NCBI GenBank assembly: GCA_009746045.1
Contig: RPFO01000229.1
Location: 432,001 to 496,000, forward strand
Reading direction: 5' to 3'
Origin: Mesostigma viride
Taxonomy: Eukaryota; Streptophyta; Mesostigmatophyceae; Mesostigmatales; Mesostigmataceae
Length of the DNA stretch: 64,000 bases
The notes below the pieces were generated by a model, which had not been told where the DNA came from, searched no databases, and was given only the letters and a program-made list of their open reading frames with translations. Shown one piece after another: positions 34,622 to 43,480 of the stretch; the stretch's first letter is position 1; each line of letters opens with the position of its first letter. The position numbers and the translations under genes were made by a program.

Positions 34622-37600
34622 GTCTCGAGTGAAGCACAGGCAAGCAGAATGCTGATACTCTGCATGCATGCCGTTATATTAAGAATTTCCGGTGACGCTG
34701 TTACCCGGCTATGTACTCTACTGCACCGTGGAATTTCCCCCACTGTATACTGATAATCGCTACACTTACACTGACCCAAAAATGTTCTTTTCTGCTCCCG
34801 GAACACAACCCATTATGCCAACGTATACATGCCTTGGCGTGCTGCCTTTGGCAGAGGCGATATCATTCACCTGTTCTAGCGACAGCGGGCAGGTTAGCCT
34901 GGGAGACACCTCGCGGGCTGGGGTCATTCACAGTGAACCGTCACCTTCATGGCACACATGCTCGCCATGCCGATGACGCCAAGTCAGAGGGTAAGTCGGC
35001 CCGACTTCGCATTCACTCCCCCCTTCCCGTGTATCCTCTTCTAGCCGACGACGTTCGGTCTTGGGATCATTCGTCGAGATAGCGCGCCTCTCTCGTCGGC
35101 CGTGCTGCGTACACTTCCCGAACGCTTGAAATCCGTACTGGCTTGAAGAGCCCTGCATGCCGCTGCAGGCATCACGGACGCCGATGTCCCTCTCGTGCAT
35201 GAGCGGAGCATGGGCTCAAACCCTTCCGTGGGCGAGCAAAGCCAAGGGTGTAGTGTGATTGTGCTGGTATTTGCGTTCTGTGACGTGGCGCGGTCGAAGG
35301 TTTCGGTGTCTTACTTACCTGTGCAGCTAGTTATCTCAAGCTTAAGTACTTGACACTTCCTATGGAGTACCTCCAACCCCGCTTAGAATTCATTTTGCCC
35401 TGTTATGATATCGTTGGTAAATGCAATCCTGTTCATTAAGACCCCTATGCAATGGTACTAGAACTGTAGAAGACCCGAAATGGAACTAACATAAAGCCTT
35501 GTTGTTGTGTGCCCCCCATGAGGCATCTCACCACCAATGCCACTCCAATATTTTTTTTGTGTGTGTGTGGGAGGTGAACGGGCTGAAAGACTTGGTGCTC
35601 TAGCATCTGTTGCCCCCCCCCTCCCCTCCCCCCCCCCCTCCGTTTTTCTCTTTCCTCCCCACAGGTGCCGCCCAAAAGCCAAACGGCAATGGGGCCGCGG
35701 GCGCCAAGGACGCAAATGGCGGTGCCAGCGGGCAGGCAGCGGCAGGGGCAGGGGCCCCTGAGACGGAGGCGGACCTGCTGAAGAAGAAAGACGAGGAGCT
35801 GGCCGCCAAGGACAAGGCGATCAAGGAGGGGCAGGAGCGGCTGCTCCGGTCGTACGCTGATTTGGAGAACATGCGGGACCGTATGCTGCGGCAGGCCGAG
35901 TCGACGCGCAAGTACGCGGTGCAGGTGTGTGGTTCACTTGAAGGTTAGAGCAAGGTGGGGGGGGCGAGTTTGCGGGACTGGGGGGCCGAGTCGACGCGCA
36001 AGGACCGATGCGGTGCACGTGCGCGGTTGGATTCCGTTTTTACAGGGAGTAGGCGATAAGGAAGGCAATAATGATGGAGAGGAGGGCAGGTAGGCAAGGC
36101 CAGAGCGAGGTCCGGTGGGCTGAGCCGGCATGACGAGTGGCCCGTGTGCCTGAGTATGCCGGACTGGCAAGCTGACTCGGCGCGCAAGTACACGGTGCAG
36201 GTGGGTGGGTTAGTTGACGATGAGAGCGAGAGTATGTGGTCGGGAGGAGAGTGGGTAGTCAAAGACCAGCTTGATGAGTGTGCCGCACAGCCGGCGCAGG
36301 TGACCCTGTCTGCACCTGACCACAGGAGTTTGCGGTGTCCATGCCGGACTGACTCTCATTATCACACACACAGCTATAACAAGTAGCTCTTTTCTTCTTC
36401 GCCCTCCTCCCCCCCCCCGCCCTCCCCCCTGAATGTTCCTGACCACAGGAGTTCGCGGTGTCCATGCTGGACTGACATCGTACATTGGATAACCAACTTC
36501 TAACCCTTACCATTCTCCTTCTTGTTTGCAGGAGTTTGCGGTGTCCATGCTGGATGTCGCAGATAACCTCGGCCGCGCCACATCAGTCATCCCCCCCGCT
36601 TATTTTGAGGGGCCGGCCAAGGCCGGAGGCAAGGGGGCGGCAGCAGCAAAGGATGCGAAGGAGTTGCTGCGGTCACTGTATGATGGGATCAGGATGACCG
36701 AGTCGCAGCTTGTGCAGGTGGGTCGGTCGCTGGTTGATGGGATCAGGATGACCGAGTCGCAGCTTGTGCAGGTGGGTCGGTCGCTGGTTGATGGGATCAG
36801 GATGAACGAGTCGCAGCTTGTGCAGGTGGGTCGGTCGCTGGTTGATGGGATCAGGATGACCGAGTCGCAGCTTGTGCAGGTGGGTCGGTCGCTGGTTGAT
36901 GGGATCTGGATGGCCGAGTCGCAGCTTGTGCAGGTGGGTGGGTCGCTGGTTGATGGGATCAGGATGACCGAGTCGCAGCTTGTGCAGGTGGGTCGGTCGC
37001 TGGTTGATGGGATCAGGATGACCGAGTCGCAGCTCGTGCAGGTGGGTCGGTCGCTGGTTGATGGGATCAGGATGGCCGAGTCGCAGCTTGTGCAGGTGGG
37101 TCGGTCGCTGGTTGATGGGATCAGGATGACCGAGTCGCAGCTTGTGCAGGTGGGTTGGTCGCTGGTTGATGGGATCAGGATGACCGAGTCGCAGCTCGTG
37201 CAGGTGGGTGGGGGGTGGGGGGTGGGGGGGGGGTGGGGGTGGGGGTGGGGGGTGGGGGGGGTGGGGGTGGGGGTGGGGGTGGGGGTGGGGGTGGGGGGTG
37301 GGGGGTGGGGGGTGGGGGGTGGGGGGTGGGGGGTGGGGGGATTAGGGGCGTTATTCTTTCATTTCGCCTCAGTAAAATCGGGCCATCTTTGTTGTCATGG
37401 ATGTTGGTTGTGATCTCATTTATTTATCCAGTTGGCACATAGCACTCCGCCTTCCCGTTCCCTGCCATTCCATAAGCGGTGCTCCCTTGATGCGCCACCT
37501 CGCAGCTTCCAGCAGCTGATGGGTTGACCCCGACCTCAAGAATAACCACCTTAATATTGTAAATAAAGCATTTATATACTGCTGTTATGTTTATGATAGC

Positions 37601-38372
37601 AAGTATTTGTCCTCCTGGATTGTGATGGGGCACCGCAGATCACCTTAGAAGCATGGCGTGGAGCTTTTCAACCACGTGGTCTGACCCCAACATCAAGATT
37701 GACCTGTTGAGGACAGCATCCTTTCCCCGTCTGGATAATGTCTTGGACCCCCTCGCAGACGTTCAAGAAGCATGGCGTGGAGCCCTTCAACCCAGTGGGC
37801 GAGAAGTTTGACCCCAACGTCCACATGGCGCTGTTTGAGATGCCGGTGACGGACGCCAGCAAGGAAGCCGGGACCATCGCCGTGTGCACAAAGGTGAGGT
37901 GATAGCCACTGTAAACGTGGGGGATAGCCACTGTGCTCTTAGGTAGGCAAGCAACTGGGCAAAGCGCTGGCAAAACAGCTGGCCAAACAGCTGGCCAAAC
38001 AGCTGGGCTTTAACGAAGGATTGAGCATGTGAAGCTAAGCAAAGCGCGCAATGGCAGGGCAAACTGCTGGGCAAATGGCTGGGCGAATAGCTGGGTGTCA
38101 AAGCTGGGACCTTGAAAATAAGTCGATTTGTCTATAGAGCTATGGCCATGTTGTCGAGCGTCTCATTCCCTTAAGCCGCAAGACTTGAGGTTTTCTTACA
38201 CAATTGCTGAGCAATCTGCACACGGGAAACACATTTCCCTTCGATATCTTGTCAACTAATTCGTTGTACCGATTTTCTGTGATTCTTGCTGAAACAGATT
38301 GGCTACACGCTAAACGACCGGGTGATACGACCTGCAGAGGTGGGCGTGTTCGTGGCGAACACACAAGAATAG
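34532..38372 (+). CDS. Organellar GrpE co-chaperone (Mge1-type), overall span
   Basis: Six exons: 34532 to about 34621, 34855-34990, 35665-35924, 36532-36717, 37759-37893 and 38298-38372. The product is the nucleotide-exchange factor for organellar Hsp70. The N-terminus MNRGVFRLVRQSGLQRALCR is Arg/Leu/Ser-rich without acids, a typical mitochondrial presequence. The core shows the GrpE order: long helix (LLRSYADLENMRDRMLRQAE, STRKYAVQ), EFAVSMLDVADNLGRA, SLYDGIRMTESQLVQ, TFKKHGVEPFNPVGEKFDPN, VHMALFEMPV, and the closing YTLNDRVIRPAEVGV before TAG. Phases agree at every determined joint; exon 1's donor is uncertain. The introns are rich in exon-edge echoes. Mitochondrial rather than plastid location is inferred from the presequence only. 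Confidence 0.85.
34855..34990 (+). CDS. grpE exon 2
   Basis: It starts after CTTTGGCAG and encodes RRYHSPVLATAGRLAWETPR, then the HARHADDAKSE end of the presequence region. The GTAAGT donor is in phase 1 and pairs with exon 3. Confidence 0.65.
35665..35924 (+). CDS. grpE exon 3: long dimerisation helix
   Basis: It follows TCCCCACAG and starts with the Ala/Gly linker AAQKPNGNGAAGAKDANGG, then the heptad-rich helix with LLKKKDEELAAKDKAIKEG. It ends KYAVQ before GTGTGT, phase 0. Two diverged copies of its last 45-50 bases lie downstream in the intron. Confidence 0.8.
36532..36717 (+). CDS. grpE exon 4
   Basis: It follows TTGTTTGCAG and encodes EFAVSMLDVADNLGRATSVI through LLRSLYDGIRMTESQLVQ. 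It ends before GTGGGT, phase 0. The 3' edge is the first unit of a ten-unit tandem array, so the donor actually used may be any of ten, each adding 18 residues. Confidence 0.78.
36682..37213 (+). repeat. 54-bp tandem array of exon end plus 5' splice site, ten copies
   Basis: Units start near 36682, 36736, 36790, 36844, 36898, 36952, 37006, 37060, 37114 and 37168. Each contains the codons for DGIRMTESQLVQ and a GTGGGT donor. The 54-bp length preserves the frame (18 codons) and no copy has a stop. Confidence 0.95.
37206..37341 (+). repeat. G-rich GGGGTGGGG tract
   Basis: More than 130 bases made almost entirely of G3-G7 runs separated by T, directly after the last donor copy. It has strong potential for G-quadruplexes in DNA and in the nascent RNA. 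Confidence 0.92.
37759..37893 (+). CDS. grpE exon 5
   Basis: It follows CCCTCGCAG and encodes TFKKHGVEPFNPVGEKFDPN, VHMALFEMPVTDASKEAGTI and AVCTK, which is the GrpE beta-domain head. The donor is GTGAGG, phase 0 at both ends. Confidence 0.85.
38298..38372 (+). CDS. grpE exon 6 with stop
   Basis: It follows GCTGAAACAG and encodes IGYTLNDRVIRPAEVGVFVA, then NTQE and TAG. This is the canonical GrpE C-terminal motif. Confidence 0.85.
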   Translation: MGYTLNDRVIRPAEVGVFVANTQE

Positions 38373-38402
38373 AGGCTCCGGGGATATGGATACAAAGCAA
38401 CT

Positions 38403-38578
38403 TCAGGGACGTGGTTATTGAGTCCAGGGACGTGGTTACAATCGAGTCCAGGGACGTGGTTACAATCGAGTCCAGGGACGTGGTTACAATCGAGTCCAGG
38501 GACGTGGTTACAATCGAGTCCAGGGACGTGGTTACAATAGAGTCCAGGGACGTGGTTACAATCGAGTCCAGGGACGAG
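38403..38578. repeat. 24-bp tandem repeat in the grpE 3' region
   Basis: Seven copies of GAGTCCAGGGACGTGGTTAC plus AATC, one with AATA in place of AATC. It begins 30 bases after the stop, so it is probably transcribed in the 3' UTR. TGTAA motifs, the usual green-algal poly(A) signal, follow at about 38937 and 38950. Confidence 0.92.
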
Positions 38579-39131
38579 GATGAATGGCACAATCCCGAGG
38601 CGGCGGGACTGCGTTACGGCGTACTCGTAGAGTTTTGACCATTATGGCGATTAATTGTGAAGCAATGCGCACAGGTAAATGGCAGAAAACGTCTGCGCCT
38701 GGGTGTCCAAGTTTTGTGAGGCGATGTCAAGTGAGACAGCAATTTCTATGTACAGGAACAGGATGCAGAGGGTGCCTGCTTGTGACAGAGTGAATGTATG
38801 CGTGCATTCGTGGACTCGTGAACGCGAATGGCGATGTGGCGTGCAAGGATGACCACATCGGCCATCTGTCAATGCCAAGTGCTGGTCATTGTATATTATC
38901 TTCGAAGTCTTTTCGTCATGCTTGATCAACTTTTCATGTAAAGCAATATGTAAGACGCCAAATTGGTTATAACCTCGATCTACCGTGGTCCGGATTCTCC
39001 AGATTTCTGGCCTGCACTGGTTGTCTCATTGATAATGCCATATGCCCGGTGGGGCGCATGCTGAGTGGACCGCCCCCCTGAGGTTAATAAAGTTATTAGT
39101 TAAATTAGTGTTACTCTAGCTATATACTGTA
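38579..39131. other. No supported gene
   Basis: grpE 3' flank with possible TGTAA poly(A) signals. No exon is seen. Confidence 0.4.
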
Positions 39132-39592
39132 CGCGGCCCGGCACTGAACGCAAATGGTTTTCACCTTTGCGGAGTGCCTGATCAGAATATACGCTTGGCT
39201 GATTTCGTTAGTACCTGCTACGCCCCCTTCTTAAGAAGGATTCAGCCGAGTTCAGCCCGTCTCACGTTGCGAGACTAGCTGAACAAGTCTCGCGTGCAGA
39301 CACGTGTGTAGTACTCCTACACACAGATCTCGAGTGATTTATCTAGTACCAAATCCGACAGGCTTGCATCACGCCCCGGACAGGAGAACTTTTGCGGATG
39401 ACTGTAGGTGTAAGTTGGCGATGCCATGGTAACCGGAGACGTCCGTCCTATAGTCAGCGAAAGTTGGTGCGAGAGGTCCCCAGTTCGATTCCGGTCGGAT
39501 TCATTTGCAGATCGCGTTTTTCCGGGTTTTCCGCGGCCCGGCACTGAACGCAAATGGTTTTCACCTTTGCGGAGTGCCTGATCAGAATATAC
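39132..39592. repeat. 61-bp exact direct repeat, 400 bp apart
   Basis: 39132-39192 and 39532-39592 are identical, from CGCGGCCCGGCACTGAACGC to CTGATCAGAATATAC. The interval holds a SINE-like sequence. Confidence 0.92.
39365..39510 (+). mobile_element. tRNA-derived SINE-like element, copy 3
   Basis: It shares CCTATAGTC, CGAAA, GAGAGGTCC and GTTCGATTCCGGT, in the same order and spacing, with the copy at 2802. The 5' block GCATCACGCCCCGGACAGGA is a diverged match. Its position between the 61-bp repeats is noted in the findings. Confidence 0.4.
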
Positions 39593-39942
39593 TGTACATC
39601 TGTACCATGTTTTTCCTCCTGCTATCATTTTTTCGGACTGACAGACTTTTTTTTGCAAACTTACCTACCTCATGCAAAATTCCAAGTCCCAAGCGTACGC
39701 CCTTACAAGGCCAAAAGCCCCACTTCCCGGAATCCCGGTGTACACAAGTCAAGTGCCTAAAATGGGACCATGGACCCGCTGGCACAGCGCCACTTCTTTT
39801 CGGAGATAGGACAATCTCACTGTCCCGCGCGAGGGTGCTCTTCCAAATTCAACTCCTACATGCCTCCCATCTTTTAATGGGATTTTCACACCGATCCTAC
39901 GGCTGAGATTCCAGGATTGGGCGCGGCGTGACCAATTCCAGT

Positions 39943-40035
39943 CATTAATTAATTAATTAATTAATTAATTAATTAATTAATTAATTAATTAATTAATTAA
40001 TTAATTAATCAATTAACATTAATTAATTAATTAAT
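39943..40035. repeat. (TTAA)n microsatellite
   Basis: About 22 TTAA units with one TCAATTAACA interruption. Confidence 0.95.
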
Positions 40036-40103
40036 GTACACTTGACTGCGTCACGTGAGCATAAGTCCTCAATTGGAGGGGAACATGGGATGGAATGGAT
40101 TAA

Positions 40104-42361
40104 GGGGACGTGGCGCGCCGAATATTTTCCGCGCCAAAAAATTCGCGGTACCAGCCGTACCGTGAAAAGTGGGTGCACGGTGCGCGCACCCCTTGCGGAA
40201 GTGGCCATGGCGACTGCGTTTAGGCGAAACTAGCAATGTAGGGCTAGAGAAATGCCAAAAAATTGCTCGAATGTTGAAGACGATGATGTGATGATGTTGG
40301 ATTGTGGCGGCAAGTAGCTGGTTTACAATCTCGCTGCTTTCTTTTACTGCCATCGGCATGGGGGGCAAACTGCAGTTTTTGGTCGCGCGGAATAAAATAG
40401 AATTCGTGATAGCGGCAGTAAATTCGCAGTTTGGGGGGGCTTTTTGACCGTGAAGGATGCATTAATATCGGTAGCATTGAATTCCAAACCGAACTGGTGC
40501 TTTTTGCTACATTTTCGGCCATTCTCGGTAAGTAATTCTTCAGGCCTGCGCAGTGCATGTCGGAACCTTCCATGGAAGAACGGCCGTTGTTGCGCGCCTG
40601 AGCGAGGGATCTGCGAGGGCAATGTATAGATTTGTCGCGAATGTTATGTGCTATCAGTTCTTTCTTCTATGAGCTCATCGTTCGAAGTTTTTTGCGTTCT
40701 TTTTGGGCAGTTTCCGCCAGCTAGCTCGCCGTTGCTTGCCGAATACCTGGCAGCTTTAGATTGTTTTCGTTGATGTCGTGGTCAGGGCCGCTTCAGTCCA
40801 AGCCTATAGCTTCTCGGGAAGGTTTGAGGCATTTCATAAAACGTGTTCTGGCAAGGATGGTGTGCGTATGGACGCTTCTTGTTGTGTGAGAGTGACGCAC
40901 CCTCTCTTCGCAGCGGCATCACAGCGCTCATGCGCTGGAGGGCCGCCAATGGTTTCTTTCCATTTTATCGTGCAGGGGAGGAAGTGTTTTATTGACGATC
41001 ATGTTGGAGATATTGCATTTGTGTGACTGCATGTAGATAGCTGCCACCATTGGTTTATTTGAGCTTTCCCTTGATATGATGATGTGAAAAGACTGCAATG
41101 TGCTGAGCCAACCATGGTTGACAAGGTTGACTGCATGCAAGCTTTGTATGCCATGATCTCCTCGGTTCCTTGCCCTCCATAGTTCCAGTTTGTTGCCCAT
41201 CTCAGGTAGGGCAGTGAAGGAGTTGTTGCTGTGTTGATTAGCTTGGTTGGCATAAACCTTACACTCTAACCTGGGAGAAACATAGAAAATGCTGGTTAGG
41301 CATTTTAGTGCCATCATCATTATTGCTATTCACATGCTTATATATCTGGCCATGCTCGAGGGAGGGTGAAGGTGTATGAGGTGTGTGGCCACCCCTTTGT
41401 GCTTCATAACATATTCAGCACGTATTTGATGCATGTTGAATGGCATGTAAAGTGTAATTGTGTTAACTTGGTTACTGAGTGGTCCTTAGCGCCTGTCAGG
41501 TGGTCGTCTAGGGAACCCAACAGTGCGTGTCACAGTGACCCCAAACCGTGAGCATGTGTCGTCATCAGTGTGCTAGAGTTATGTGCTTTTGGTCATAGAT
41601 TTGCTGAGTTCTAATCATGAAGTTTACAAGGTAACCTTGGGTTGACTATTGTGTATGCTCTCTTGGCATGTATGCCTAACGATCGTGTTGCTATGCTTGG
41701 GCTGGCAAGGTTGGCCATGCTGAGGGCAGGTGAGGGCAGATGAGGTGCCTAGCTGTTTGCTTATGTTTTGTGATCGAGTAGGGCATGCTTTCAGGCTTTT
41801 TGGATGGAAAACATCATGCCTAACTGGCCTTGTACAAAGAAAAACCTCCTTTAGCTTATGTTCAGGTTCTAGCACGTTTGACTTTATAACTTGAGCTAGA
41901 CTTGTCGGAATGACCTGGGACTTGGAAGACAGTTGTCCCCCTGTTAGACGGATTTTCGCTGCAGAAAAAAGTATTTTTTTGACGTGTTTATAAAAAGTTA
42001 TTCCCAATGTCCGGTAAAAAATGGGTCGTTTTGCGGGGAAATTAATAACTGTTCGAGGTTTTGCCCTTTCCATGATGTAAATAGCTCAGCAAGCTACAAA
42101 CTCAGGGAACTAAAAACGCTGCAGACAGTTTTGCAAATAAATGTGTGCATTGACGGGGGCGTACCCAGCCCTAATTAGCGTCTTTTGCTATTTATAGCGC
42201 ATTATTGGCGTATATATGGGGGTAGTACCCCCAACAAGTGCATGGACAACTCACTAGAGATGTTATTTAGTGCCCACAATCATAACTTAGCATTGTGCAA
42301 ATGAATTTCAAGTGATATTAGCATAGGTCAATTTTTAAGGTTTTTGGGGTGCCACCTCCCC
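40104..42361. mobile_element. TTAA-flanked terminal-inverted-repeat DNA element, copy 1
   Basis: It is flanked by TTAA at 40100-40103 and 42362-42365. The left end GGGGACGTGGCGC and the inverted right end GGGGAGGTGGCAC match at 11 of 13. It aligns with the copy at 50457 at both ends and internally. TTAA target duplication is the hallmark of piggyBac-type elements, but no transposase is recognised, so it is probably non-autonomous. A minus-strand frame at 40573-40244 shares a motif ending PPCRW with the other copy. Confidence 0.65.
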
Positions 42362-42422
42362 TTAATTAATTAACACGTAACAGTGTTACGTGAGCTAGCA
42401 TATGTCCTCAGTACAGTCCAGT

Positions 42423-43238
42423 GGGATGGGATGGGATGGGATGGGATGGGATGGGATGGGATGGGATGGGATGGGATGGGATGGGATGGGATGGGATGGG
42501 ATGGGATGGGATGGGATGGGATGGGATGGGATGGGATGGGATGGGATGGGATGGGATGGGATGGGATGGGATGGGATGGGATGGGATGGGATGGGATGGG
42601 ATGGGATGGGATGGGATGGGATGGGATGGGATGGGATGCATGGGATGGGATGGGATGGGATGGGATGGGATGGGATGGGATGGGATGGGATGGGATGGGA
42701 TGGGATGGGATGGGATGGGATGGGATGGGATGGGATGGGATGGGATGGGATGGGATGGGATGGGATGGGATGGGATGGGATGGGATGGGATGGGATGGGA
42801 TGGGATGGGATGGGATGGGATGGGATGGGATGGGATGGGATGGGATGGGATGGGATGGGATGGGATGGGATGGGATGGGATGGGATGGGATGGGATGGGA
42901 TGGGATGGATGGATGGGATGGGATGGGATGGGATGGGATGGGATGGGATGGGATGGGATGGGATGGGATGGGATGGGATGGGATGGGATGGGATGGGATG
43001 GGATGGGATGGGATGGGATGGGATGGGATGGGATGGGATGGGATGGGATGGGATGGGATGGGATGGGATGGGATGGGATGGGATGGGATGGGATGGGATG
43101 GGATGGGATGGGATGGGATGGGATGGGATGGGATGGGATGGGATGGGATGGGATGGGATGGGATGGGATGGGATGGGATGGGATGGGATGGGATGGGATG
43201 GGATGGGATGGGATGGGATGGGATGGGATGGGATGGGA
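42423..43238. repeat. (TGGGA)n pentanucleotide satellite
   Basis: About 163 units, interrupted only near 42638 (GATGCATGGG) and 42906 (GATGGATGGATGG). All six frames stay open, giving spurious MGWDG and SHPIP proteins. The flanks suggest it grew from a GGGATGGAATGG motif in a dispersed repeat. Confidence 0.97.
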
Positions 43239-43319
43239 CACGTGCTCGCTTTGCTAGCATTGCAGGCCGTGCCCCTGGCCTAGCGACCACGAACGAGCTT
43301 GGGGAAGGGGGGCCGACTA

Positions 43320-43480
43320 ACAAGCAGAATTCAGCACAGTTGACCTCATTTATGCCGACGACATCTCGCTCATCGAGAAGCCGGAGTCTGCCCAACTTTG
43401 GCTGGACTGCCTGGCGCTCGAGGCTCGGGCGGTTGGTCTAGAAATCAGCCCCAAAACGGCACATCACCTAAAATCGGTCC
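43320..43480 (+). pseudogene. LINE reverse-transcriptase palm fragment with YADD
   Basis: The frame around 43339-43475 reads VDLIYADDISLIEKPESAQL, WLDCLALEARAVGLEISPKT. YADD at 43351-43362 is the catalytic RT motif of non-LTR elements, and the G-L-x-I-x-x-x-K segment follows as expected. It is a truncated relic. Confidence 0.7.

Noticed and set aside
42423-43238. Telomeric or interstitial telomere repeat
   Set aside because: TGGGA is not a TTTAGGG- or TTAGGG-type unit, and the tract is internal between transposon relics.
42370-43441. Very long ORFs on both strands (MGWDG and SHPIP repeats)
   Set aside because: They are translations of the (TGGGA)n satellite, which has no stop in any frame; there is no gene context.
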